Origin: CAYFYS01 sp965202905 | GTDB taxonomy: Bacteria > Pseudomonadota > Alphaproteobacteria > MPNO01 | DNA: 64,000 bases | Assembly: GCA_965202905.1 (NCBI GenBank) | Contig: OZ241868.1 | Coordinates: forward strand, 1,054,001 to 1,118,000 | Direction: 5' to 3' | Notes under the pieces: model-generated | Database searches by the model: none | Told to the model about the DNA's origin: nothing | Seen by the model: only the letters and a program-made list of their open reading frames with translations | Program-made: the position numbers and the translations under genes | Shown here: positions 43,609 through 52,552 of the stretch, piece after piece | Layout of the letters: each line of letters opens with the position of its first letter | Position numbering within the stretch: position 1 is the stretch's first letter

Positions 43609-44604
43609 ATGGAGATCGACACGTTCAACCACATCATGCCGCCGAAGTTCATCGCGCAGCTGGAGGCCTTCGCGCCGGGATTCATGCTCAAGGTGTTGCG
43701 GTCGATCCCGACCATACACGATGTCGATGCGCGGCTGCGCCACATCGAGCCGTTTGCAGACTACCAACAGATCCTGGCCGCCGGGAACCCGGTGATCGAC
43801 GACTGGGCCGGTCCGGCGGACACGCCGGGCCTGGCCCGCCTGCTGAACGACGAGATCGCCGCGATCGCTTCTGCCCATCCGGACCGCTTCCCGGGCTATA
43901 TCGCCTCGCTGCCGATGAACAACCCCGACGCCGCGCTGGCCGAGATCGACCGCACGGTCCGCGACGGCAGCGCCTCGGGCATCCAGATCTACTCCAACGT
44001 CGCCGGCAAGCCGCTCGACCTTCCCGAGTTCTACCCGGTCTTCGAGCGCATGGCCCAGCTCGACCGGCCGATCTGGCTGCATCCTATCCGCGGTCCGAAC
44101 TTCGCCGACTACAGGACCGAGGAGACGTCCAGGTTCGACGTCTGGTGGGGTCTCGGCTGGCCGTATGAGACCTCGGCCGCGATGGCGCGAATCGTCTTCT
44201 CGGACGTCTTTGAAAAGCTTCCCGACCTCAGGATCGTGGCCCATCACTGGGGCGCCTACATCCCGCACGCCGAAGGCCGGCTGGGGCCGAACTGGGAGCG
44301 TGGCATGATGGTCTCCGATACTTTTGACGACGAGCCCCTTTGGCGCAACAAGTCGCGCGCGCTGGTCGACTCGTTCAAGTTGTTCTACGGCGATACCGCG
44401 ATGTTCGGCGCCAAGGCCGCGAGCCAGTGCGGCCTCGATTTCTTCGGCGCCCGCCATTCGGCCTTCGCGACCGACTATCCGTTCGACTACGAGCACGGCA
44501 TGCGCAATTTGCGCCTGACGATCGAGGTGATCGACTCGCTCGGCTGCACCGAAGAGGACCGGCGGACGATGTACGAGGACGTACCTCGCATGTTGCTCGG
44601 CTGA
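43609..44604 (+). CDS. Amidohydrolase_2 family metal-dependent hydrolase
   Basis: A 331-residue ACMSD-type TIM-barrel protein. The N-terminal motif is reduced to IDTFNHIMPP (one histidine instead of HxH), the metal-site histidine IWLHPIRGPNFADY and the VAHHWGAYIPHAEGR segment are present, and the aspartate is in HSAFATDYPFDYEHG. The altered first motif suggests a changed metal site. ATG at 43609 chosen for the conserved start; upstream frame overlaps the divergent hydrolase. It faces the THI5-like gene tail to tail. Confidence 0.85.
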   Translation: MEIDTFNHIMPPKFIAQLEAFAPGFMLKVLRSIPTIHDVDARLRHIEPFADYQQILAAGNPVIDDWAGPADTPGLARLLNDEIAAIASAHPDRFPGYIASLPMNNPDAALAEIDRTVRDGSASGIQIYSNVAGKPLDLPEFYPVFERMAQLDRPIWLHPIRGPNFADYRTEETSRFDVWWGLGWPYETSAAMARIVFSDVFEKLPDLRIVAHHWGAYIPHAEGRLGPNWERGMMVSDTFDDEPLWRNKSRALVDSFKLFYGDTAMFGAKAASQCGLDFFGARHSAFATDYPFDYEHGMRNLRLTIEVIDSLGCTEEDRRTMYEDVPRMLLG

Positions 44605-44682
44605 CCGGCCCGCCACCGGATTGCCCGAATCCGGTCGGATCGAGACAGATACCCCGCCTGATCCCGGCGAGGTCGCGCCGCG

Positions 44683-45567
44683 TCAGGAGGCCGCCGCGAC
44701 GCTCCGGTAGACCGAGTCCCGATAGGGGCGTTCGCCGAGGCCGCCATCCGGGAAAATTTCGCGCTCGGCGATCCATTCCCGCGAGCGATCGAACAGGTCC
44801 TCGGAATAGGTCTCGAAGACGATGCGCTCGCCGGGACCGAAGCGGCAGATGTCCATTTGATTCCGGAAGCGTTCCGGGAACTCGCGCCTGTAGTGATGGC
44901 GGTAGAGCTCGAGCCGCAAATCGATCTCGATCTGGGCGCGGCGCAACGCGCGGAAATACTTGGCGACGTCCTCGGGATCGGGATCGCCGGTGATCATCGT
45001 GGCCATCATGAAGCTCGTATCGACGACCTTGCGGAAGCCGAGCTGCTCGACGAAGTAGAACGCGCCGCTGAACAGGCTGACCGCGGGCGCCTCGCCGTCG
45101 ATAAGGAGCTCCATCCGGCGGAACAGAAGCCCGTCGGCGAAGGTAAGCCTGATCTGACCGGCATCGAGAAACGTCTCGAGTGCCTGGATCGTGGAGTAGT
45201 GGCTGCCCGACTGGTAGCCGACCGAGATCGGCACGCCGGCGAGATCCTCGGGCGCGCGGATGTCGGAGTCCGCGGGCACGAAGATGCCGCAGGGCGAGAC
45301 CGAATAACATGCCGGGTAGAGCTTGCCGTGCCCGGACGAGGCCGCGGCGTTGACGGTCCAATGACAGGCCGCGCTGACATCGCTGCTGCGGCCTTCCTCG
45401 AAGGTCTGGTAGGCGCCGACCCTGTCGCCCAAGTCATGGTACTTGCCGTCACTGGAGGAAAGCAGGTCGCGAAAGGTGTAATCGAGCCCTTCGGCGTCGA
45501 AGAAGCCCTTCTCCTCGGCGACCCATTCGTGCAGCCGCATATGCGGCGCGATGATGAACTTGGACAT
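44683..45567 (-). CDS. THI5/SsuA-type PBP-fold protein without signal peptide
   Basis: A 294-residue periplasmic-binding-protein-fold protein (NMT1/THI5-like). Recognisable parts are MRLHEWVAEEKGFFDAEGLD at the N-terminus and IRAPEDLAGVPISVGYQSGS near residue 105. It begins MSKFIIAPHMRLH with no signal peptide or lipobox, so it should stay in the cytoplasm. Cytosolic relatives include enzymes such as 4,5-dihydroxyphthalate decarboxylase and MqnA/D, so an enzymatic role is possible. It is 13 bases downstream of a TauD-type dioxygenase and in line with an orphan TRAP binding protein. Function undetermined. Confidence 0.65.
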   Translation of the reverse strand: MSKFIIAPHMRLHEWVAEEKGFFDAEGLDYTFRDLLSSSDGKYHDLGDRVGAYQTFEEGRSSDVSAACHWTVNAAASSGHGKLYPACYSVSPCGIFVPADSDIRAPEDLAGVPISVGYQSGSHYSTIQALETFLDAGQIRLTFADGLLFRRMELLIDGEAPAVSLFSGAFYFVEQLGFRKVVDTSFMMATMITGDPDPEDVAKYFRALRRAQIEIDLRLELYRHHYRREFPERFRNQMDICRFGPGERIVFETYSEDLFDRSREWIAEREIFPDGGLGERPYRDSVYRSVAAAS

Positions 45568-45580
45568 GTATGGCTCCTTG

Positions 45581-46426
45581 TCAGATCTGTCCCTGCTCCG
45601 AGATCGTGTAGCGGCGCAGCAGCCGGTCTTCCCCGGCCGGGAAATCGGTCCGGGCGTGGTTGAGGCGCCGGTTGTCCCAAATCACCAAATCGCCCGGCGC
45701 CCAGCGATGGGCGTGGACGAATTCGGGCCTCTCTGCGTGGTCGAAAAGCTCTTCCAGGATCTGCGCGCTCTCCGCCGGATCGGTGTCGAGCACGCTCTCG
45801 GTCATCAGCCGGCTGAGATAGAGCGCCTTCCGACCGGAGTCCGGATGGACTTTCACCAGCGGATGGACCGCCGCGGAAAGGTCCGTTCGGGTCTTGTCGA
45901 TCAGATCCCGGGTCACCGAATCGTAGTTGTAGATGTGGCGCGCCCGCTTGCCCTGAAGCCACTCCTTGCGCTGCCGGGGCAATGCTTCGTAAGCCTTGGT
46001 GAGGTTGGCGAACAGGGTTTCGCCACCCCGCGAAGGTATCTTGATGGCGAACAGCGTGGTCGCCCGGTACGGCATTTCGCGATGCGCGCCGTCGGAATGG
46101 AACATCATCTCGCCGTCGGGCAGGGAGCCGATCTGCCTGCCGTTCTTGCGGATGTTGCTGACCAGCATCACGCCCCGCTTCGAATTGGTCGTCTCCAGGA
46201 TCGAGGACGGTGGCCGGAAGCCGGCATCGACCGGCCCGAAGACCGCGGCGAAGCGAACCTGATCGGCGGCGGAGATCTTCTGGTCGGGAAAGCACAGCAT
46301 CGCATGTTCGACGAAGGCCGCACGCATCGCCGCCGCGGTCGCCTCGTCATAATCTTCGCGTAGATCCATGCCGGCGACCCGCGCGCCGAGCGCCGGCCCG
46401 AGAGGCTCGATCTCAAGAACGGCCAT
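45581..46426 (-). CDS. TauD/TfdA family 2-oxoglutarate-dependent dioxygenase
   Basis: A 281-residue Fe(II)/2-oxoglutarate dioxygenase. The iron ligands are H110 and D112 (MMFHSDGAH) and the distal histidine near 257 (RRLNHARTDFP); RRYTISEQG near the C-terminus holds the arginine for 2-oxoglutarate. Start at MAVLEIEPLGPALGARV, as in the family; longer starts run into the upstream gene. Such enzymes release sulfite from taurine or cleave phenoxyacids and related compounds. It sits between a TRAP-type binding protein (53-base gap) and the PBP-fold protein (13-base gap). Confidence 0.9.
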   Translation of the reverse strand: MAVLEIEPLGPALGARVAGMDLREDYDEATAAAMRAAFVEHAMLCFPDQKISAADQVRFAAVFGPVDAGFRPPSSILETTNSKRGVMLVSNIRKNGRQIGSLPDGEMMFHSDGAHREMPYRATTLFAIKIPSRGGETLFANLTKAYEALPRQRKEWLQGKRARHIYNYDSVTRDLIDKTRTDLSAAVHPLVKVHPDSGRKALYLSRLMTESVLDTDPAESAQILEELFDHAERPEFVHAHRWAPGDLVIWDNRRLNHARTDFPAGEDRLLRRYTISEQGQI

Positions 46427-46479
46427 GACGTTAAGCCCCGAATGCGGCGAAAAACCGGCGGACCGCAGGCCCGTCTTCA

Positions 46480-47514
46480 TCAGGATTTGGTGCGGGTCTG
46501 TTCTGCGGCGGCCTTGAAGATAGCCCACATGTCCCGTGTCTTCGGGTTGGCGCCGAGGATACGGTCGCCGATCGGCCGGGCGCGGCGCATGAACTCCTTG
46601 CGCTCGCCGGCGGCGAGGTGGTGGACGGCGCCGCCCTCGTCCGCCCATTTCTTCTCCCCGAGCTTGTTGATGCTCTTGGAGATCCTGAGGCCTTCCTCGG
46701 CCGCTGCCGGCCCAAGGGCAAAGAGCTCAGTCTTCAAATCGGCCGGGAGCTTATTGAGCCACGCCTTGGAGAACCAGAGGCCGCTGGGGATGAAGCCGCC
46801 ATGAGTGAGCGTGATGTGCTTGGCGACCGTGTAGAACTTGGACGGCCCCATGACCACGATCGCGCTGCGCGCCCCGTCGACCACGTTACGCTGGATGGAC
46901 GGCAGCACCTCCGAATAGGGGATCGGGATGCCGGCCATGCCAAGGACCTTCATCAGCTCGATCTCGAGCTTGCTGGCGAGCACCCGAAGCTTCTTGCCCT
47001 GCATCCTGGCGATGGTATCGAGCGGTGTTTTCGACGCGAACGCGCCCTCGCCGGAGCCGAACAGATAGCACCCGACGATGCCCTTGTGCTCGGCGAGATT
47101 GAGGAGCTTGCCGCTGACGCTGGGATGATTGACGGTCCGATGCATGTGGTCGAGGTCGTCGAACAGACCGGGCGCATCGACCACCTGGAAAGCTTGGTTG
47201 ATGCCGACAAAGAAGCCCGGCGGCGTATGGAAGGCCTCCTGGGTGCCGAGCTGGATGCCCTCGATCTGGCGCGGAATCTTGCCGAGCTGGGCCGCCGGGA
47301 AGATCTTGGCCTGGATCCTGCCGTTGGTCCGCTTTTCGATCTCCTTCTTGTAGAACTCGGACGATCCCTGCTGCGGGCCTTTGACGGTCACGAACCCGAT
47401 CTTCAAGGCGTAGGTTTCGGCGCCCGCGCTCGCCGTGAGCACGACGGCGGCCGCGGCGGCGGCCGCGGCGGCCAACGCCGTAACCGGACCCGCCCGTCGG
47501 GATATCAACGTCAT
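46480..47514 (-). CDS. TRAP transporter substrate-binding protein (DctP family), no DctQM nearby
   Basis: A 344-residue periplasmic binding protein. A long Ala-rich signal peptide covers 1-32 (MTLISRRAGPVTALAAAAAA, then VVLTASAGAE). The mature part starts YALKIGFVTVKGPQQGSSEF and includes GKKLRVLASKLEIELMKVLG near residue 170, the DctP ligand-carboxylate arginine region. No membrane subunits DctQ/DctM flank it; the only DctQM pair in the window belongs to the DctP at 60534. It may use a distant transporter or act as a sensor subunit. It heads the TauD/PBP-fold cluster, suggesting a shared substrate. Confidence 0.88.
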   Translation of the reverse strand: MTLISRRAGPVTALAAAAAAAAAVVLTASAGAETYALKIGFVTVKGPQQGSSEFYKKEIEKRTNGRIQAKIFPAAQLGKIPRQIEGIQLGTQEAFHTPPGFFVGINQAFQVVDAPGLFDDLDHMHRTVNHPSVSGKLLNLAEHKGIVGCYLFGSGEGAFASKTPLDTIARMQGKKLRVLASKLEIELMKVLGMAGIPIPYSEVLPSIQRNVVDGARSAIVVMGPSKFYTVAKHITLTHGGFIPSGLWFSKAWLNKLPADLKTELFALGPAAAEEGLRISKSINKLGEKKWADEGGAVHHLAAGERKEFMRRARPIGDRILGANPKTRDMWAIFKAAAEQTRTKS

Positions 47515-47627
47515 GTGAGCCTCCGTTTTACTTGGAGAGAACCAGTCACATACTGCCCCGAAATCATATAGGGTCGAGGCGATCAAGTCCATCGCGCGCA
47601 ATCGACCCCCGTTTTGGCGATTCCGGC

Positions 47628-48416
47628 TCAGCGGCCCTTGAACGCAGGCGGGCGCTTTTCCATGAAGGCGGTGCGGCCTTCGACGTAGTCCGCACTGCGG
47701 TAGCAGTCATCGATCAGCGCTTGGCAGGCGTCGGGATCGCGCGCGGATTCAGGCTTGAGAACCTCGCCGATGATCAGCTTCATGCCCTTGACGGTCAGCG
47801 GCGCGTTGGCCGCGATGACGGCGGCATATTCGGCAACGAAATCATGGACCTCGCCGTCGGGAACGACCTTCTGTACCAGTCCGATCCGCAGCGCCTCTTC
47901 GGCATCGAGCCGGCGCGCGGAAAAGGTGATGTCGCGCGCGGCGCCCGGACCCACCGCATCGACCAACCGCTTGAGCCCCGCAAAGCCGTAGCCCAGACCG
48001 AGCCTTGCCGCCGGCAGGCCGAACTGCGACTTGGCCGAGCAGAATCTCAGATCGCAGCACAGCGAGAGCGCCAGCCCGCCGCCGATGCAGAACCCGTCGA
48101 TCTCGGCGATCGTCGGCTTGGGAATCGACGCCAGCCGCTCATTCGCCGCCGCCACCTTGTCGTTGTAGCGATGGATGGCCTCCCGGCCGGAGCGCTCGGT
48201 CTCGAAGCGGGAGATATCGGCCCCGGAGACGAAGGAGCGCCCGCCGGCGCCGGAGACCACGACCACCCGAATCCCGGGATCCCCGGCGAAGCCCGCCAGG
48301 ATCTCCTCGGCCGCCTCCCACATCTCCAGCGAGACCGCGTTCCGGCGCTCGGGGTTGTTGAAGATCATCCGGCCGATGAAGCCGTCCTTTTCCGAAAGCA
48401 TCTTGTCGGTTGCCAT
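47628..48416 (-). CDS. Enoyl-CoA hydratase/isomerase family protein
   Basis: Crotonase-fold protein of 262 residues. The oxyanion segment is GGRSFVSGADISRFE and the second is IDGFCIGGGLALSLCCDLRF. After these, the usual glutamate positions read AARLGLGYGFAGLKRLVDAV, so the catalytic acids of true hydratases are not clearly conserved and another acyl-CoA reaction is possible. Start at MATDKMLSEKDG because upstream codons overlap the CaiB gene in a different frame. It follows the CaiB-type CoA-transferase by 26 bases. Confidence 0.85.
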   Translation of the reverse strand: MATDKMLSEKDGFIGRMIFNNPERRNAVSLEMWEAAEEILAGFAGDPGIRVVVVSGAGGRSFVSGADISRFETERSGREAIHRYNDKVAAANERLASIPKPTIAEIDGFCIGGGLALSLCCDLRFCSAKSQFGLPAARLGLGYGFAGLKRLVDAVGPGAARDITFSARRLDAEEALRIGLVQKVVPDGEVHDFVAEYAAVIAANAPLTVKGMKLIIGEVLKPESARDPDACQALIDDCYRSADYVEGRTAFMEKRPPAFKGR

Positions 48417-48442
48417 CTCGCCCTCCCATGCCGCGCCCCGCT

Positions 48443-49636
48443 TCAGATCACGCCCTGGCCGCGAAGCCGGGCGATCTCGTCCGCGCCCAGCCCGGCCGCG
48501 GCCAGGATCTCCTCGGAATGCTCGCCCAGCTCCGGCGCGGGCGCCGCCAGCGTGCTTGGCGTCCGGCTCATCTTGATCGGCTGGCCCAGCATCCGGGTCG
48601 GCCCGAACGGGTGGGTGTCGACCGGCTGGGCCACGCCCAGATGCTCGATCTGGGGATCGGCGAAGACCTGCGCGATGTCGTTGATGGGACCGGCCGGCAC
48701 GCCCGCTTCGGCGAGCCACGCCACCCAATCTTCCGATGTCCGGGTCGCGGTTACATCATCGATCAGGGCGTTGAGCGCATGGCGGTTCTCCGAACGCTTC
48801 TGCGCCGTCTCGAAACGCGGATCATCCATCCATTCGGTCTGCCCGATCGCCTCGCAGAACCGCGCCCAGATCCGCTGGCCCGACACGCCGATGTTGATGT
48901 GGCCGTCGGCGGTGCGAAACACGCCCGTTGGGATCGACGTGGGGTGATCGTTGCCCGCCTGGCCCGGCACTTCGCCCTGGATCAGGTAGCGGGCGGCCTG
49001 GAAGTCGAGCATGAAGGCCTGGGCCTGCAGCAGCGAGGTCTGCACCCACTGGCCCTTGCCGGAGGCCGCGCGCTCGATCAGCGCGGTCAGGACGCCGAGC
49101 GCGCAGAACAGCCCGGCGGTCAGATCCGCGATCGGGATGCCGACCCGCATCGGCCCGCGTCCCGGCTCGCCGGTGATCGACATCAGCCCGCCCATGCCCT
49201 GGGCGATCTGGTCGAACCCGGCGCGCGCGGCGTAGGGGCCGTCCTGGCCGAAGCCGGAGATGCTGGCCAGGATGATCCGCGGGTTGGCGGCCGCCAGGGT
49301 TTCATAGGCGACGTTCAGCCGATCCTTGACGTCGGGGCGGAAATTCTCGACCACCACATCGGCCGTCCCGACCAGCTCCATGAGAACCGCATGGCCGGCC
49401 GGATGCTTCAGGTCCAGGGTCAGAGAGCGCTTGTTACGGTTGAGGTTCTGGAAGTCCGCCGAAGCCCGCGGCGAGCCCACCGCGCCGTCATCGCCGAAGG
49501 CGACCGGGGTTTCGATCTTGATCACGTCGGCGCCCCAGTCGGCAAGCTGGCGCGCACAGGTCGGACCCGAACGCACACGCGTCAGATCAAGAACGCGGAC
49601 GCCTTGCAGCGCGTCCGAAGCCGGAATATGCGGCAT
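48443..49636 (-). CDS. Class III CoA-transferase (CaiB/BaiF family)
   Basis: A 397-residue family III CoA-transferase. It begins LQGVRVLDLTRVRSGPTCAR, with NLNRNKRSLTLDLKHPAG near residue 70 and VVVENFRPDVKDRL near 95. The GIPIADLTAGLFCALGVL segment contains the aspartate that aligns with the catalytic residue forming the aspartyl-CoA anhydride. It moves CoA between acids reversibly. Paired with an enoyl-CoA hydratase downstream, it likely activates and processes one acid. Substrate unknown. Confidence 0.9.
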   Translation of the reverse strand: MPHIPASDALQGVRVLDLTRVRSGPTCARQLADWGADVIKIETPVAFGDDGAVGSPRASADFQNLNRNKRSLTLDLKHPAGHAVLMELVGTADVVVENFRPDVKDRLNVAYETLAAANPRIILASISGFGQDGPYAARAGFDQIAQGMGGLMSITGEPGRGPMRVGIPIADLTAGLFCALGVLTALIERAASGKGQWVQTSLLQAQAFMLDFQAARYLIQGEVPGQAGNDHPTSIPTGVFRTADGHINIGVSGQRIWARFCEAIGQTEWMDDPRFETAQKRSENRHALNALIDDVTATRTSEDWVAWLAEAGVPAGPINDIAQVFADPQIEHLGVAQPVDTHPFGPTRMLGQPIKMSRTPSTLAAPAPELGEHSEEILAAAGLGADEIARLRGQGVI

Positions 49637-49733
49637 CGATTCTCCTGACTCCGGACATGTCCGGGCGTTTGGCTACGGCCCAGCTTATCGATAATCGACG
49701 CGGGTTCCAGGTCCGGTCGTCAGGTCCGCGCCG

Positions 49734-50369
49734 TCAGATCCGGACCTTGCCGTGAACGGTCGACAAGTAGATGCCGATCAGAATCAGTGCGACGCCCGCG
49801 GCATGAAACCATTCGAAGTGCTCGCCGAGGATAGAGGATCGCGAGGATCACCGTGAAGACGACGATCAGATGGATGAAGATCGACGCGCGCCCGACGCCG
49901 ATCCGGCCGAGCGCGTGGTTCCACAGGAAAATCGCGATCACCGACGAGAAAATCGCCAGCACGAAAACGTTGATCAGTGTCCCCTCGCCGGCCACCATCG
50001 AGCGATCCACGATGGTCTCCAGCATGTAGAACGGCAATAGCTGGGCGGCGCCGAGGGCAAGAAGCAGGAACAGCATCACCCTGGGGTCGACCCCGCGCGG
50101 CGCCTTGCGCAGACAGACCGCACAGAACGACCAGCTTGTATAGGCGCCCAGCAGCAGCACATCGCCCCTGTTGAGGTCGAGATCCAGCAGCACGCCCAGG
50201 TCGCCGCGACCGATCAGCGCCAGAACGCCGAGCAGCGAGATTCCAACCCCGGCGACCTGAAAGACCGACACCCGGTCACCGAAATCGCCCAGGCGACGAT
50301 CAGAATCAGCACCGGCTCGAAGGAGTTGAGCACGCCAACGTTGATCGCGGTGGGCGCGACGATCTTGCC
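49734..50369 (-). pseudogene. EamA/DMT permease, N-truncated and frameshifted
   Basis: Three pieces of one EamA (drug/metabolite transporter) protein lie in different frames: KIVAPTAINVGVLNSFEPVL at the start, then VSVFQVAGVGISLLGVLALI to FTVILAIL, and finally ILGEHFEWFHAAGVALILIG to the stop at 49734. Frame changes fall near 50280 and 49835. The first half of the protein is replaced by the ferredoxin-type remnant. At least two frameshifts plus truncation make it inactive, unless the frameshifts are assembly errors. Confidence 0.75.
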
Positions 50370-51154
50370 CCCTCCTTCACCAGGTCGAGCCACCATTTCT
50401 TGATCGGATTGCGCCTGCCGTAGCCCAGCGCGTCGTCGAGCCAAATCAGGACCCGGCGGGAGAACCGCAGCTTGATCGCTGTCCACATCGCGATGCGGTG
50501 GGCGAGAAGCCCCTCCTTGTTCCACGGGCACATTTTCATGCAGCGCCCACAAGCCGAGCCCTTGAGGTTGGTGACCCGGTACTTGGCGCGCTTCTCGACG
50601 TCGGGCTTCCAGGTTTCGTAGCCGTTACAGAGTACCTTGTCACCGAACGGGATCGCCTGAGCCGGGCATTCGCGGGCGCATTTGCGGCATTTGTCGCAAA
50701 AATCCTGCAACCCGAAATCGATCGGCCTGTCGGGGACCAGCGGCAAATCGGTGGTGATGACGGCGGTCTTGTGGCGCGGCCCGACGAAGGGGTTCAGCAC
50801 GAGTTCGCCGATCCGGCTCATCTCCCCCAGGTCTGCGAGCAGCATCAGCGGGATCCGCATCACGTCGCCGTGGGCGTTGGAGTGCGCCTGCGCGGGATAA
50901 CCCAGCCGCCGGATATAATCGGCCACGATGCACGAGACGGTCGAGCCTTTCAGATAGGCGCGGTAACTCTGCACGCCGGAGATCGAGTCATCGCCCGAAG
51001 AGCCCTCGAAGGTGTCCCAGCCCTGATCGATCACCACCACGATCGCGTATTTATGACGGGTCTCGATCGGTGTGCCGTCGCTCTCGTGGGAGAACCAAGC
51101 GTATTCCGACGCCTCGCAGATGCCGACCATGTCGGCGTCAAGAAAGTAACACAA
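50370..51154 (-). pseudogene. Reductive-dehalogenase-like 4Fe-4S protein fragment fused to EamA remnant
   Basis: About 260 codons match reductive dehalogenase-like proteins: FLDADMVGICEASEYAWF at the start, AHGDVMRIPLMLLADLGEMS in the middle, and two cluster motifs, CDKCRKCARECP and CGRCMKMCPWN, near the end. A TAG stop lies directly upstream of the first codon, so the N-terminal ~150+ residues are lost. After KKWWLDLVKEG the sequence passes, within a run of Gs, into the EamA fragment. It looks like a deletion that joined two unrelated genes. Confidence 0.75.
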
Positions 51155-51300
51155 CGCCTAGATATGCTCCGCACGGCGCGCTCCTCGTTCTACGGTTCGC
51201 AACCGAGATGGGGCGTGACGTCGCAGACCGGGATTGCCGCCGTCGGCGCCGGAACGGACGCGGCCCGGCGGCCGCCGCCCGTTGCAACCTTCGATCGCGC

Positions 51301-52365
51301 CTACTGGATGTTATAGAGCGCCTTGGCGTTGTGGTAGAGGACCTTCTGCTTGACCTCCATCGAGTACTCGTTGTTGGCCAGGAAGTCGGGCACATCGGCG
51401 GTCAGGTCGTCCTCGGTCGGCTCGTGCGGGAAATCCGAGGCATAGATGATCCGGTCCGCACCGACCGCATCGACCACGTATTTCAGGCTGTTCTCGCCCA
51501 TCTCGCAGGACACCCAGATGCTTTCGGTGTCGCGGAAGATCTCCGAGGGCTTTTTCTTCAGCTTCGGCCGCACCGGTGCGCCGAACACCGAAGCGTACTC
51601 GTAGTCCAGCCGGTCCATCATGAATGTCACCCAGGCGCAACCGCCCTCGAGGAAGGCGAATTTGAGATTGGGGAAGGTCTCGAAGACGCCCGAGAACATC
51701 ATGTCGGTGAGCTGGATCATCAGCGGCACCGGATGCTCGAGAGTATGGACTTTGAGGAACGGCTTGAGGTTATTGAGCCCGAAGTCGCGGCTCGGCGCGC
51801 CGTGGAAGACCAGCGGCATATTCTGGCGCTCCGCCTCTTCGTAGATCGGCCAGTAGGACTCGTCGCCGAAATGCTTTCCGTTGACCGTGACGGAGGGCAG
51901 CAGCATGGCGACGATGTTCTTGCGCTCGTTTCTGCAGCGCGCGACTTCCTTGACCGCGGTTGGGACGTCGTTATAGGGCGTCATCCCGACGCCGTAGAGT
52001 CGGCGATCCTGTCTGGTGTATTCCGCCTCCATCCAATTGTTGTAGGCGATGCATGTCGCGGTCTGGAATTCCTCGGACTGCATCAGCCCGAAGGCAAGAC
52101 CGGCCGTCGGGTAGAGCACGCTGCCTTCCAGCCCGACCTTGTCGAGGATCTCAGACCAGATCTTGGCGTCGGTCGACCAGTATTTTCTCCCCTCGTCGCC
52201 TTCCTGAACGATGGTGCTGCGCGCCCAGCCGTCGAGGCTGGGAAATATGGTCATCCCGTCGAGCCGTCGATTGCCCTTCCACTTGCCTTCGTAATACGAA
52301 GACAGCCCGGCATCGGTCTCCAGGACATGCCCGTCGCCGTCGAAGACCGGTATCTTGTGTTTCAT
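51301..52365 (-). CDS. Amidohydrolase_2 family hydrolase/decarboxylase
   Basis: A 354-residue amidohydrolase-superfamily protein. The first motif is changed to VFDGDGHVLE (DxDxH instead of HxH). The metal histidine is in MPLVFHGAPSRDFG, followed by FLEGGCAWVTFMMDRLD and the aspartate in IIYASDFPHEPTEDD. The DxDGH start is usual for the subfamily of aromatic-acid decarboxylases. Start at MKHKIPVFDGD. It is divergent from the NicX-like gene across 187 bases and may work on the same pathway. It is the third amidohydrolase_2 protein in the window. Confidence 0.85.
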   Translation of the reverse strand: MKHKIPVFDGDGHVLETDAGLSSYYEGKWKGNRRLDGMTIFPSLDGWARSTIVQEGDEGRKYWSTDAKIWSEILDKVGLEGSVLYPTAGLAFGLMQSEEFQTATCIAYNNWMEAEYTRQDRRLYGVGMTPYNDVPTAVKEVARCRNERKNIVAMLLPSVTVNGKHFGDESYWPIYEEAERQNMPLVFHGAPSRDFGLNNLKPFLKVHTLEHPVPLMIQLTDMMFSGVFETFPNLKFAFLEGGCAWVTFMMDRLDYEYASVFGAPVRPKLKKKPSEIFRDTESIWVSCEMGENSLKYVVDAVGADRIIYASDFPHEPTEDDLTADVPDFLANNEYSMEVKQKVLYHNAKALYNIQ

Positions 52366-52552
52366 AGTCAAGCTCCCGTCGTTGGCCGGTGGCGTCTGCC
52401 GCAGCACATTTGGTTCGTCGCGGATCGTGCAATCTCGATCGTTTCCTGTCTATCGAAATCGCAGGGGTCCGATGGCCGCCGCCGGATTCGTTGACGCCCT
52501 GCGGCCGGCGTGTGAGGCTCGCGGCAAATCGAAGATTGGGGAGACCCGGACG

